A stretch of 64,000 bases of DNA from Coraliomargarita algicola (GCF_033878955.1 NZ_CP138858.1:3685001-3749000), one strand, 5' to 3'; counted from the stretch's first letter, positions 38,177 through 47,249 are shown. A program made the numbers and translations. Notes: generated by a model from the sequence alone, not told the origin.

Positions 38177-39815
38177 GATTCGCAGGGGGTGGTATGTGGG
38201 GCAGAGTTAGGTAGAAGCTGGAACCTTTTTCTATCTCGCTTTCGACCCAGATCTTGCCGTCGTGCTTTTCGATGAATTCCTTGCAAAGTAAGAGACCTAA
38301 ACCGGTGCCTGTTTCTTGGTTCGTGCCCTGCGTGGATTCGTTTTCGTCGATGCGGAATAGCTTGTTGAGTCTGTGCGCGGGGATGCCGACTCCATTATCG
38401 CTGACAGATATCAGGATTTCGGACGCTTGGCGCTTGGCCGATAAAGTGACCTGACCGCCCTGATGGGTAAATTTGATGGCGTTCGCGAGTAAATTCCTGA
38501 GCACGGTGCTGATCATCTGTTTATCTGCAACTACGATGATTTCTTGGGATATATTTTGGAAGATCGTTATAGATTTTTGCGCTGCGATGGTTTCGAAAAG
38601 CTCCGTGTTTTCGCGTATTAAAGCCTGCAGGTCAAAGGCTGCGGGGGAGAAGTTCATGCGCCCTGTATGTGCGCGTGACCATTCTAATAGATTCGTGAGT
38701 AGATCCACCGATTGCTTGGAAGATTGTTCAATCATCGTCGCGTACTCATGGATGCCTTCGTAGTCATTGTCGTTGATCTGATCGATTAATAATTCGCTGA
38801 ATCCTAAAATGCTGTTGAACGGACTCATCAGGTCGTGGGCAATGATGGAGAAGAATTTGTCTTTTTGTGCATTCAGCTCGCGCAGTTGCGTTTCGCTCTC
38901 ACGTAGCGCATTTTCTGCTTGCTTGCGCTGGGTGATGTCTTTGACCGCCCCATACCATTGATGCTCATTGTTCTGCAAAGAGACGGGAACGGATTCGATG
39001 CGAAGCCAGCGCTCTTCGTCGCCGCACTGCATGCGGCCTTCCCAGAGAAATCGTTTTCGCTGGTGGATCGCTTGGTTGTTCATTGCTCGAAATTCTTCTC
39101 GATCGTCTACATGCACCTTTGCGTCTACCTGAGCGAGGTCGGTCATCGCTTCTTCGCGGTTGATTTGAAAAATCTCACACCAGCGATCACTGACATACCT
39201 GAATTCTGCTGTATTGTCGTCGTTTAAGCCTAGCACATAAATTCCAATGGGGACTTTGGCCACCAATGTCTCAAAGCTTTCTGCGATTTCTTGAGTCGCT
39301 TTTTCGGACTTTTTACGACGAGTGATGTCCCTTGAGTTGCCTATAAAGCCAATGGTCTCACCTAGGTTATTAAGCTGAGCCCGAATATACATTTCGACCC
39401 ATATCAGATGTCCATCCCTGTGAAATTGTTCAACTTCGATTCGGACGGGACTTCCATCTTTAGAGCGTGCTTTTGCTTCACAGTTTTTGAGTGCCGTGGC
39501 TAGCAGCACTTGAGAGCTGGGCGCCATCGTCGCTGGCATCGCCTCCACCATCGCCTCTGTGGGTGTGAGGCCACGCAGCCGTTGAATGGATGGGCTGATG
39601 TAGCTTAATTGGCCATTCAAGTCCAAGGTCCAGATCACTTCCAGGCTGTTGCTCGTCAGTAACTGATATTGGCGTTGGCTATGGTCGAGGGCTATTTGAA
39701 GTGACTCTCGACGCCGGACACTTTCATTGTAGGAGTTTTTTAATGCGTCATGTACACGCCGCAATTCCTCCAACTCCTGGATGAGTGTTTCTTGACTTGG
39801 ATTCTCGTTAATCAA
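38169..39815 (-). CDS. PAS-PAS sensor histidine kinase
   Basis: A 548-residue protein without membrane helices. Residues ~48-165 and ~175-300 are PAS domains (with PAC ends FIGNSRDITRRK and GAVKDITQRK). HisKA has the phospho-acceptor H327 in FFSIIAHDLMSPF, and the ATPase has NAIKFTHQGG, DNGVGI and GTGLGL. It reads from a TTG preceded by an AGGTG ribosome-binding site; there is no nearby ATG. A leading coiled coil spans residues ~10-45. It is the first gene of a pair with the CNB protein. No response regulator is near. Confidence 0.85.
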   Translation of the reverse strand: MINENPSQETLIQELEELRRVHDALKNSYNESVRRRESLQIALDHSQRQYQLLTSNSLEVIWTLDLNGQLSYISPSIQRLRGLTPTEAMVEAMPATMAPSSQVLLATALKNCEAKARSKDGSPVRIEVEQFHRDGHLIWVEMYIRAQLNNLGETIGFIGNSRDITRRKKSEKATQEIAESFETLVAKVPIGIYVLGLNDDNTAEFRYVSDRWCEIFQINREEAMTDLAQVDAKVHVDDREEFRAMNNQAIHQRKRFLWEGRMQCGDEERWLRIESVPVSLQNNEHQWYGAVKDITQRKQAENALRESETQLRELNAQKDKFFSIIAHDLMSPFNSILGFSELLIDQINDNDYEGIHEYATMIEQSSKQSVDLLTNLLEWSRAHTGRMNFSPAAFDLQALIRENTELFETIAAQKSITIFQNISQEIIVVADKQMISTVLRNLLANAIKFTHQGGQVTLSAKRQASEILISVSDNGVGIPAHRLNKLFRIDENESTQGTNQETGTGLGLLLCKEFIEKHDGKIWVESEIEKGSSFYLTLPHIPPPANHA

Positions 39816-39884
39816 AACACCTGGAGTATATTCAGGCTATGTGATCGTATCGAGCTCTTTTTCATCAGAGACTGCCATCGCAGA

Positions 39885-40478
39885 CTAACTGGTGATGGCG
39901 TCTTGTAGTGTGCGGATTTGCCCATCCTTTAGGCTGTAGATCCACGAGTGGATGTCGATTTTTTGGCCGCGTGCCCAGGCGTCTTGCAGCACGGTGCTGC
40001 GACGGAGGTTATTGGCTTGGGCGATTACATTCAGTTCACACATGCGGTCGCTTTTACTCTCGCCAGTGAGCGGTTTTAATTCGTCAACATATAGAGTTTG
40101 CACGTCTTGAATGTGGCGCAACCAATTATCGATGAGACCATGTGACTCTTGGCCCATGGCAGCTTTCACACCACCGCAGCCGTAGTGGCCACAGACGATG
40201 ACATGGCGAACTTTCAGAACATCCACTGCATACTGGAGCACGGACAGCAGATTGAGGTCGGTGTGCACCACTACATTGGCGATATTACGATGTACGAACA
40301 CCTCGCCAGGCATCAGCCCTGTGATTTGGTTGGCGGGCACGCGGCTATCGGAGCAGCCGATCCAGAGATATTCGGGATTTTGCTGTTTGGAGAGCTTATC
40401 AAAAAATTCTGGATCTTCTTTGAGGGTCTTTTGAGCCCAGTCGCGGTTGTTTTCAAGGAGTTTACTGAGAGTTGGCAT
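39885..40478 (-). CDS. can: Beta-class carbonic anhydrase
   Basis: A 197-residue protein. WIGCSDSRVPANQI carries the zinc-binding Cys with the Asp-Arg dyad, and VCGHYGCGG the zinc-binding His and Cys. NIAN and the helix HTDLNLLSVLQYAV are typical of the clade B enzyme of bacteria (Can). It interconverts CO2 and bicarbonate in the cytoplasm. It is a separate gene 70 bases upstream of the histidine kinase, in the same direction. Confidence 0.93.
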   Translation of the reverse strand: MPTLSKLLENNRDWAQKTLKEDPEFFDKLSKQQNPEYLWIGCSDSRVPANQITGLMPGEVFVHRNIANVVVHTDLNLLSVLQYAVDVLKVRHVIVCGHYGCGGVKAAMGQESHGLIDNWLRHIQDVQTLYVDELKPLTGESKSDRMCELNVIAQANNLRRSTVLQDAWARGQKIDIHSWIYSLKDGQIRTLQDAITS

Positions 40479-40644
40479 AGTGTCGGTAGTGATGCGGTGT
40501 TAGGTAGTGTCGCGTGCGCAGCGGCGCTAGCGGTTCACCCAAAAAATGCCTTCGAGCAGATTTCGCAAGGTGTATGGTGATTTTGCGCAGCACTTTTTTA
40601 GCTGCACAATAGAACCGTTGACTGTGGCGCAGGAGCCTTCGGAG

Positions 40645-41094
40645 CTACTGCGCGCGGTAGATGCAGATTTCCCGGTCGCCGTAGTAGGCGATGAGGATGG
40701 CGTCTTCACTGGCGACGGATTCGAAGAGTTTGAGCATCATTTCCTGTTCGCCGGGCCAGGGGTAGACGAAGAAGACGTCCACTTCATCCAGCCCGATCTC
40801 CATTTCTTCGTAACGAGCCGGGCCCGTTTGGTGCCCGAAGCTGTCGTCGGGCACGATGTCCGTGCCGCCTATGTGTTCGTAACTAATATAGCCTTCAGGT
40901 ATATAGCTGGTATGGATGAATTCGGCACCTGTGTCATGCGCTGCGGCTAAGGATTCTGCGATCTCGACCAGTCCCTCTTCCAGTTCGATGCCAGTGGCTT
41001 CGTAGCCCAGTTGGGCGGCCAGGCTGGTGGCGACTCCGAAGCCGCTGCCCCATTCGATGAAACGCTCGCCGGGTGCGAGGCCTTGGTCGCGCAC
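40645..41094 (-). CDS. Class I SAM-dependent methyltransferase
   Basis: The first standard start (GTG at 41094) gives 149 residues with the SAM loop EWGSGFGVA, IELEEGLV (motif II) and VDVFFVYPWPGEQEMML. The coding frame stays open another ~170 bases upstream and looks like real protein (LIQLDYEAESPELPE, then WHTFWEQKLNKRYPRY), continuous with the methyltransferase. There is no ATG, GTG or TTG in that stretch. It may begin with a rare start near the hslR stop codon (41262), or have lost its start. Substrate is unknown. Confidence 0.7.
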   Translation of the reverse strand: MRDQGLAPGERFIEWGSGFGVATSLAAQLGYEATGIELEEGLVEIAESLAAAHDTGAEFIHTSYIPEGYISYEHIGGTDIVPDDSFGHQTGPARYEEMEIGLDEVDVFFVYPWPGEQEMMLKLFESVASEDAILIAYYGDREICIYRAQ

Positions 41095-41261
41095 ATGTTT
41101 GAGGGCGGCATAGACCTGTGCGGGCTCGCTGGCGACGTAGCGTGGATAGCGCTTATTCAGCTTTTGCTCCCAGAATGTATGCCAGCGCTGGTCGGCGTCG
41201 TGAATGAGTGCAGCGAAGGGCTCCGGCAGCTCCGGGCTTTCGGCTTCGTAGTCGAGTTGGA

Positions 41262-41669
41262 TTAGATTTTCGATATTAGTTTTTCTATGTCGCGTCGATC
41301 TTTTTTGGTGGGGCGGCCACTGCCTTTATGGCTGAAGACCCTGGCATTGGCCCGCTTTTCGCGGGCTTTTTCATGCTCCGACTCTGGGGTTTGGTCGTCG
41401 CAATATTCCGCCACCAGAGCGGCGCCGATACGGTTTTCGATCAATCCCACTACATGGAGGGTGCGGGTGAGTGCTTTGGTGCGAGCGACGATGCAATCGC
41501 CAATGCGCACTTTGGAGGAGGGCTTGGCGATATTACCGTTGAGGCGCACTGCGGAGCCGCGGCAGGCTTCAGCGGCGTCGCTGCGTGTTTTATACACACG
41601 TACTGCCCAAAGCCAGCGGTCGAGGCGTTGTGAAGACGCGGATGCGGAGGGGGTGGGCGAGCTTGGCAC
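41262..41669 (-). CDS. hslR: S4-domain heat-shock protein HslR-like
   Basis: A 135-residue protein read from a GTG. The S4 RNA-binding motif RLDRWLWAVRVYKTRSDAAEACRGS (core RLDRWLWAVRVYKTRS) is followed by the basic C-terminal tail (REKRANARVFSHKGSGRP) of Hsp15-type proteins, which bind 50S subunits carrying stalled nascent chains. It is downstream of the anti-sigma gene by 14 bases, within one leftward gene cluster. Confidence 0.85.
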   Translation of the reverse strand: MPSSPTPSASASSQRLDRWLWAVRVYKTRSDAAEACRGSAVRLNGNIAKPSSKVRIGDCIVARTKALTRTLHVVGLIENRIGAALVAEYCDDQTPESEHEKAREKRANARVFSHKGSGRPTKKDRRDIEKLISKI

Positions 41670-41683
41670 GGCGGACAGTGGTT

Positions 41684-41953
41684 CTAAGACTTTTCAGATT
41701 TCGACTGGGCTGCGAGCAGTGCTTTGAGCTGATCTTTCTTCGCGCTGTCGAGTTTGGGCCGGTGTTCGGCGACCGATTCTTCGTGTTGTTTATAGCAGCG
41801 GCACATGTCCTGCGCGTCCATGACTTGACGATTAAATTTTCCGCAGAAAATGCATAGTTTTACGTGCAGACGTAGCAAGAAGCGCCGCGTGGGCGAGAGC
41901 TTCTCATAGTCTTCTTTGGACAATGCCTGGGATACTTGTTTACAGGTAAACAT
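41684..41953 (-). CDS. Zinc-finger anti-sigma-like protein
   Basis: An 89-residue protein. MFTCKQVSQALSKEDYE, then RLHVKLCIFCGKF, has the H-x3-C-x2-C ligand pattern of zf-HC2 anti-sigma factors; the zinc sites are C4, H30, C34 and C37. The remainder is a charged helix. It lies 11 bases after an ECF sigma factor gene, the usual arrangement for a sigma/anti-sigma pair. No membrane segment is present, so it would act in the cytoplasm. Confidence 0.65.
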   Translation of the reverse strand: MFTCKQVSQALSKEDYEKLSPTRRFLLRLHVKLCIFCGKFNRQVMDAQDMCRCYKQHEESVAEHRPKLDSAKKDQLKALLAAQSKSEKS

Positions 41954-41964
41954 TTGAAATTAAA

Positions 41965-42642
41965 TTAGTTAGCGTCCTTTCCGGTCCAGTTGGCTTCGAG
42001 TAGGACTTTGAGTTGCTCGCGTGCGCGGTGCAGGAGCACCCATAAGTAATTCGGAGTGACGTCCATTGCCTTACAAACTTCTTCAGTTGTTTGGTCTTCG
42101 AGCACTCGCAGCACGAAGGCCTGACGTGCAGGATTCTTGACTTGTGTAATGCATTTTTCGAACACGATCCAGAATTCGCTGTTGTCGTAATATTTACGAG
42201 GGTTGAACTGCCAAGGATCGGGATTTGTGGTCGCGATCCCACTGTATTTGAACCAGAAACTTTCGAGCAAGGCTTCGTCTTCGGCCTCGATATCGACTTT
42301 ATTTTCTTTAATCGATTTACGGATCTGATCGACAATCTTATTGCGCATGATACCGCGCAGCCAGAATTTGATATCGCGGCTGCCGTCGAAGCGATCGAGG
42401 GCTTTGATGCCCGCGAGCAGGGTGTCTTGCACGCAGTCGGCTGCGGCTTCGGGATTTCTTAAGCGCGACATTGCGAAGCCGTATAAGTAATCACCATAGG
42501 CGTCGACCCACTGATCCGGTGGGGTGATGGGAACTGCAGGCTCTGCTTGGTCGGGCACAGTTTGGGAGTCAGCTTTGCTGACAGTTGGGAGTGGAGAGTG
42601 GGAAGTTGGGGTAACTTTGAACGTCCAACTTCGAACGTTCAA
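41965..42642 (-). CDS. ECF-type RNA polymerase sigma factor
   Basis: A protein of up to 225 residues. YLYGFAMSRLRNPEAAADCVQDTL is region 2.1-2.2 (core AMSRLRNPEAAADCVQDT), and FWLRGIMRNKIVDQIRKS region 2.3-2.4. QAFVLRVLEDQTTEEVCKAMDVTPNYLWVLLHRAREQL is region 4 (core MDVTPNYLWVLLHRARE). The gene lacks a good start: a TTG at 42642 leads into ~40 proline/serine-rich residues before region 2, so the real start may be later. The 5' end lies in a repeat-like pyrimidine-rich stretch (42585-42681). It is paired with the zinc-finger protein downstream. Confidence 0.8.
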   Translation of the reverse strand: MNVRSWTFKVTPTSHSPLPTVSKADSQTVPDQAEPAVPITPPDQWVDAYGDYLYGFAMSRLRNPEAAADCVQDTLLAGIKALDRFDGSRDIKFWLRGIMRNKIVDQIRKSIKENKVDIEAEDEALLESFWFKYSGIATTNPDPWQFNPRKYYDNSEFWIVFEKCITQVKNPARQAFVLRVLEDQTTEEVCKAMDVTPNYLWVLLHRAREQLKVLLEANWTGKDAN

Positions 42643-42681
42643 TTCTTAATGCCTGGGCCAGAGGTCAGAAGCCAGAGGTCG
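42585..42681. repeat. Simple-sequence intergenic element
   Basis: This stretch contains a GTTGGGAGTGGAGAGTGGGA tract, the near-inverted pair TTGAACGT/ACGTTCAA and a direct repeat of GCCAGAGGTC at a 14-base period. The complement of its first part resembles 13201-13230. It fills the 48-base gap before the ECF sigma gene and overlaps its proposed start. Confidence 0.35.
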
Positions 42682-42689
42682 GACCTCCT

Positions 42690-43154
42690 TCAGGCTTTCA
42701 GCTGAAACACGATGGAGTGCTTGGCTGCGTCGAGGAGGTTGAGTACTTCTTGCTCGGCTTGGCGCATCGCGGCGCGGTCGACCTCGTTGCGGTCGTCGTA
42801 GCCGGCCAGGTGTAGCCAGCCGTGCACCAGGTAGAGACTGAGCTCGCGACTGAACGGCTCGTTTAGCTCGGCTGCACGGCTGCTGGCGTGGTCGACGGAA
42901 ACGATGATCTCACCGGCCGATTCCATCTCCTCGTTGGCGGGAAAGGTGATGACATCCGTGGGGGTGGGGTCGTCCATGAAGTCGGCGTGGACTTGTGCTA
43001 TTTCGTCATCGCTCACAAAGGCGATTGAGAGCTCGCCCTCTGTGATGGGGAAGGCTGCCGAGGCGTGGAGCGTTTCGAAGAGTGTACGGGTGGCGGCCTC
43101 GGGGGCGGCTAGCGCACTATACTGGTTGTTGATTTCCAGGCTGAGCTTTGGCAT
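42690..43154 (-). CDS. ybeY: Endoribonuclease YbeY
   Basis: A 154-residue protein from the ATG giving MPKLSLEIN. TPTDVITFP and the zinc motif HGWLHLAGYDD are the YbeY signature; the usual final His of HGxLHLxGYDH is Asp here, as I recall for some other lineages. It matures the 16S rRNA 3' end and takes part in ribosome quality control. Its start overlaps the end of pgpH by 38 bases, so it is translationally coupled. The cluster phoH-pgpH-ybeY is common across bacteria. Confidence 0.9.
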   Translation of the reverse strand: MPKLSLEINNQYSALAAPEAATRTLFETLHASAAFPITEGELSIAFVSDDEIAQVHADFMDDPTPTDVITFPANEEMESAGEIIVSVDHASSRAAELNEPFSRELSLYLVHGWLHLAGYDDRNEVDRAAMRQAEQEVLNLLDAAKHSIVFQLKA

Positions 43155-45564
43155 CGGTTTTGGCTTCTTGTTGTTTGTTTTGGGCAGCTTCGTTTTCGAG
43201 TTCTTTGGCTTTTTCCGCATCGGTCTTCGGGTATTCGATGCGGGCATGGAGCATATTGAGCACGGTGTAGACAAAGCTTTTTCGAATGAGGTGAAGCTCG
43301 TGGAAGGTGAGTGGGCAACTATCGAGCTGACCATCTTCGATCCTATCTTTGAATATGCGGTCAATCAACTCTTCAACATTGGGCTGCGTGACTTTTTTCA
43401 GGCTACGGCTGGCGGCTTCCACGCTGTCGGCGAAAAAGATGATGGCGCTTTCTTTAAAGGCAGGCTTGGGGCCGTCGTAGCGGTAGGTGCTTTCTTCGAC
43501 CTTGAATTCATCTTTGCCCTTGGTCTTGGTTCCTTCTGAAAATGGGGGGAGCGTGTTTTTTTGTGTTTCCTTGGCTTTTTCTTTGGCTTGGTGGAAGAAA
43601 TACTGGATCAAAGTGGTGCCGTGGTGTTGGCGGATGACGTCGATAATCACGCGTGGCAGTTTGTTCTTACGGGCCATTTCGACGCCTTCTTTGACGTGTG
43701 CCTTGATCACCAGCGCGCTCATCGAAGGGTTTTTGGCATCGTGTGGGTTGATCCCGTCACGTTGATTTTCGGTGAAGTATTCAGGCTTTACCAGTTTTCC
43801 GATGTCATGGAAGAAGCAGCAGACGCGACAGAGCAGGGGGCTGGCACCGATGGCAGCTGCGGCGTTTTCCGAAAGGTTGGCTACCATCAGACTGTGGTGG
43901 TAGGTGCCGGGCGCTTCCATTTGCATGCGGCGTAGCAGCGGGTGATTGAAATCGGTCAATTCCAGCAGTGTAATTTCGGTGGTGATTTTAAAGAGTTGCT
44001 CGAAAATGGGGAGTAAACCGACGGCAAGGATGCCCGTGAGTAGGCCGACTACGAGTGCGACAAGTGTTTGTTGCCCGACGAGGCTGAAGGAAAAGCCGTT
44101 GAGTAGCGCAACGCCGGCACCGGCAATGGCTGCAGTGGCTCCTGCGCACAGGCCCGAGCGCACTAGCTTGGAGCGTTTGCGAATGTTGGTGGATGCGTAA
44201 GCGCCTACGACGCCAGACAGGAAGGCGATTAGAATAAATTCGACCGAGTTATTTTGAATAATACCAAAGAGCACGGCGATGATGAGCGCGGTAAGCACAG
44301 CAGGTGAGCCACCGACGAGCACGGCTACTATGATCGGGGCCAGTGCATAGGGTGCGATGTAGGGCAGCATGCTGAGCGAGGGGCGGCTGTTAATGAGTGC
44401 GCTCTCGCCGATTTCCATGATGATGCGGATGATCAGGAGATTCAGTAATATGCTGACCGCAGTGATCGCGATCGCGCGGTTGCGTTTGCGCAGCTCGCGC
44501 AGGCCGCGATTGACGTAGATGTAGACGGCGATCAGCAGCATCGTTGTCAATATGAGGCGTTCGATGAAAAGTGGGTTGAATATGAGTGAGTTGCCATTGC
44601 GCTCGAGTTCTACTTTGCGATAGGCGGCGATGCGCTCTAGCTCGGCGGGGGTGATGATCGCGCCTGGCTCGATCAGGGTGTCGCCCTCTTTAAAACTGAC
44701 GATGATGGGGTCCAGTTGGTCGATCGCTCGTTTGATCGCGCGATTGGTGCCTGTGGCGCTGTAAAGTAAGTTCGGACGCAGGCCGGTGCGGAAAATGTCG
44801 AAAAGTATGCGGCCTGTGGAAGCGTCGCGGGAGAGGGCGTCGATTCTGACGCGTAGTGCCACGAGTGCGTCTGGCAATGAGCGGGCATTGGGCAAGTTGT
44901 AGTGTCCCTCTTCGTCGACTAATTGAATGACAGTGACATGGGGATCTGCGGAGTCGGAGCGACTGGCGGAGTAGATGCCATCAGTATAGATCGATTTGAG
45001 TACGGCGAGGGCATCGTTAAAGAGTAAGGAGCGTTCTTTCGGGGTGGTTTGTGTGGTCAGCTCGACGATAATGCTGGGCTTGATCGTGAGCTCGTTGGCT
45101 TCGATCAATTGAAGTGCGGTTTTGAACAGTTCGGTCTTGAGGATCTCTTGACCTTCGGATTCGTGCTCGATCTTGTTTTTGGCGATCGCTGAATTGAGAT
45201 CATTGATAAATTGACTGAATTTATCGTAGGGCTCGAAAGTACGTTGAAATACCGGGGGCACCTGAGCGCGGGTGGCCGCAGCCGCGGCTTCGGTCAATAC
45301 GGCGCTCTTATAATCAAACTGAAACTCGGATACGATCCGTGATTGGGCTGCTTGATTGAGGATGATACGTGGGCCTTTGGGCTTTTGTCCCAGGTAGCAA
45401 ATGGTAATCACCAGTGCCGAGAAGAGCACAAACATACTGATTTCGATCAGTTTGCTGGTTTCAAAGAAATGGGTCGTCGCGGAGTCTTTGCCGCGGCCGG
45501 CATCTTTGCGCATTGCGCCGTCCAGAGACTTGCGAGAATTGTTCTTTTTTGAGAAAGAGGCCAT
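43117..45564 (-). CDS. pgpH: 7TM-HD phosphohydrolase, PgpH-like
   Basis: An 815-residue protein. An N-terminal membrane helix (~residue 40-60) and a large periplasmic 7TMR-HDED domain precede seven membrane helices (~330-520). An HD domain follows: TYHHSLMVANLSENAAA, then CCFFHDIGKL (the HD pair), and IDVIRQHHGTTLI. PgpH-type enzymes cleave cyclic di-AMP, which in osmoregulation and K+ control is the likely substrate; this is family knowledge. The last ~50 residues are Glu/Lys/Gln-rich. It sits between phoH and ybeY. Confidence 0.9.
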   Translation of the reverse strand: MASFSKKNNSRKSLDGAMRKDAGRGKDSATTHFFETSKLIEISMFVLFSALVITICYLGQKPKGPRIILNQAAQSRIVSEFQFDYKSAVLTEAAAAATRAQVPPVFQRTFEPYDKFSQFINDLNSAIAKNKIEHESEGQEILKTELFKTALQLIEANELTIKPSIIVELTTQTTPKERSLLFNDALAVLKSIYTDGIYSASRSDSADPHVTVIQLVDEEGHYNLPNARSLPDALVALRVRIDALSRDASTGRILFDIFRTGLRPNLLYSATGTNRAIKRAIDQLDPIIVSFKEGDTLIEPGAIITPAELERIAAYRKVELERNGNSLIFNPLFIERLILTTMLLIAVYIYVNRGLRELRKRNRAIAITAVSILLNLLIIRIIMEIGESALINSRPSLSMLPYIAPYALAPIIVAVLVGGSPAVLTALIIAVLFGIIQNNSVEFILIAFLSGVVGAYASTNIRKRSKLVRSGLCAGATAAIAGAGVALLNGFSFSLVGQQTLVALVVGLLTGILAVGLLPIFEQLFKITTEITLLELTDFNHPLLRRMQMEAPGTYHHSLMVANLSENAAAAIGASPLLCRVCCFFHDIGKLVKPEYFTENQRDGINPHDAKNPSMSALVIKAHVKEGVEMARKNKLPRVIIDVIRQHHGTTLIQYFFHQAKEKAKETQKNTLPPFSEGTKTKGKDEFKVEESTYRYDGPKPAFKESAIIFFADSVEAASRSLKKVTQPNVEELIDRIFKDRIEDGQLDSCPLTFHELHLIRKSFVYTVLNMLHARIEYPKTDAEKAKELENEAAQNKQQEAKTDAKAQPGNQQPV

Positions 45565-45594
45565 AAGTCTGAGTGTGTGAAACGTTAACAGGGT

Positions 45595-46539
45595 TTAGCC
45601 CTGTGCGTAGGCATTGATGATGTCTTGCACGAGCGGGTGTCTTACGACGTCTTGTCCGTCAAAATGGAAGAGGCGGATGGCCTCGATGTTTTTTAGAATT
45701 CGAGTAGCTTCTTTCAGGCCAGATTGTTTGCTGCGAGGTAAATCAGTTTGGGTGATGTCGCCGGTAATCACCATGCGGCTGCCGTCGCCCAGGCGTGTGA
45801 GGAACATCATCATTTGCTCATGAGTGGTGTTTTGAGCTTCGTCGAGCACGACGAAGGCATTAGCCAAGGTACGTCCGCGCATGTAGGCGAGTGGTGCGAT
45901 CTCGACGATGCCCCGCTCGACTAGCTGCATGGTTTGCTCTTTGCCGATCATGTCGTTCATGGCGTCGTAGAGCGGGGTGAGGTAGGGCAGCACTTTCTCT
46001 TGTAGCTCGCCTGGCAGGAAGCCGAGTGCCTCGCCAGCCTCCACTGCGGGGCGGGTTAAGATGATGCGTTCTGCGCGACCTTCCAGCAGTTCGCGTAGCG
46101 CCATCGCCATGGCCAGATAGGTTTTGCCGGTGCCTGCAGGGCCGATTCCGAAGGTGATCGGGTGCGCTGCAATGGCTTGTAGATAGCGCTTTTGGTTGAG
46201 TGTCTTGGGGACAATGCTTTGGCGCTTGAGTTTAATAATCAAGGGGTTGCGGTAGATCTCGCGCAGTTCGTCGGCTCGCCCTTCGGCCACGCAGCGGAGC
46301 GTGTAAAGAAAGTCGGAACTTCGAATGCGTAGCCCTTGATCGCGGGCGGCGGCGAGCAGCTCAAACAGTGCTTTGACTGCGGCGATGCCCTCGCTACTGC
46401 CCTCGACAGTCACCCAATCATCGCGAGTCGCCAGGCTCACTCCCAGGCTTTGTTCGGCTTCTTCAAGATGGCGTCCGTCGTCCGCATAGAGCAGGCTCAG
46501 CTGACGGGCGCTGGAAAAGTGGATCGTCTTTGACGGCAT
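45595..46539 (-). CDS. phoH: PhoH-family ATPase
   Basis: A 314-residue protein. GPAGTGKTYLAMAMA is Walker A, FVVLDEAQNT Walker B, and RMVITGDITQTDLP the sensor. PhoH2-like proteins bind RNA/ATP and are linked to ribosome-associated RNases; here they precede pgpH and ybeY, 30 bases from the former. An N-terminal RNA-binding-like segment (ARQLSLLYADDGRHLEEAEQS) is present, without a fused PIN domain. Confidence 0.9.
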   Translation of the reverse strand: MPSKTIHFSSARQLSLLYADDGRHLEEAEQSLGVSLATRDDWVTVEGSSEGIAAVKALFELLAAARDQGLRIRSSDFLYTLRCVAEGRADELREIYRNPLIIKLKRQSIVPKTLNQKRYLQAIAAHPITFGIGPAGTGKTYLAMAMALRELLEGRAERIILTRPAVEAGEALGFLPGELQEKVLPYLTPLYDAMNDMIGKEQTMQLVERGIVEIAPLAYMRGRTLANAFVVLDEAQNTTHEQMMMFLTRLGDGSRMVITGDITQTDLPRSKQSGLKEATRILKNIEAIRLFHFDGQDVVRHPLVQDIINAYAQG

Positions 46540-46548
46540 AGATGTATA

Positions 46549-47088
46549 TTATTTAGCTTCGATGCAGGCGTGAAGGCGCTGCCACATGGCGTCCATCGAG
46601 TCCGGCAGGACGCGAGTGTTGCCGATGACTGGCATGAAGTTTGTGTCACCGTTCCAGCGCGGCACGACATGACAATGCAGGTGGCTGGGGATGCCTGCTC
46701 CGGCTGCATCACCAAAATTAAAGCCAGTGTTGAACCCATCCGGGCGTAGTGCGCGGGTGAGCAGGTTCTGAGCTTCTACGATCAGGTCCATCAGCTCGTG
46801 TCTTTCTTCGAGCGTCAGGTCCTCCAGCCGTGGAACTTCACGGTAGGGGAGCACCAGTAGGTGCCCTGCATTGTAAGGATAGCGGTTCATCACAATGTAA
46901 TTATGCTGACCACGCAGCAGAATGTATTCTTTAGCGTCGTCACCCGATTGGGTGATACGGATAAAGGGATTACCGCCTTCGTCCGGGTTTTTGGGCGCGA
47001 GGATGTACGGCATGCGCCAATACGCGTGAAGCCGCTCCATAGAAGGGGAAAGCGGCGTGGATGTCTGCTTAGGTGCGGAGTTGTCCAT
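46549..47088 (-). CDS. HIT-family protein
   Basis: A 179-residue protein. The triad SHLHCHVVPRWNGD (HxHxH-like) is the histidine-triad active site of Ap4A-type hydrolases or transferases, and DEGGNPFIR with MNRYPYNAGHLLVLPYR are typical Fhit/Hnt N-terminal blocks. It likely cleaves dinucleoside polyphosphates or nucleotide-phosphoramidates. It lies nine bases upstream of phoH and is the first gene of the leftward cluster. Confidence 0.85.
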   Translation of the reverse strand: MDNSAPKQTSTPLSPSMERLHAYWRMPYILAPKNPDEGGNPFIRITQSGDDAKEYILLRGQHNYIVMNRYPYNAGHLLVLPYREVPRLEDLTLEERHELMDLIVEAQNLLTRALRPDGFNTGFNFGDAAGAGIPSHLHCHVVPRWNGDTNFMPVIGNTRVLPDSMDAMWQRLHACIEAK

Positions 47089-47249
47089 AAATTAGCGGCG
47101 CAGATTAGAGGGCTCAATCTGTCGCGTCGATGGTTAATTCTAGGGGTAAAATCCTCTTTTCGGGGTTGCTATGGGAGCGAAGCGTGGCAACTCTTCGCCT
47201 CTGATTGACTCCTTTTATTCCGACTGTGACCACCTGATTCTAAGCCTCC

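Noticed and set aside
38919..39227. Open frame on the + strand opposite the histidine kinase
   Set aside because: It is contained within the kinase PAS domain and has no separate ribosome-binding site or homology.
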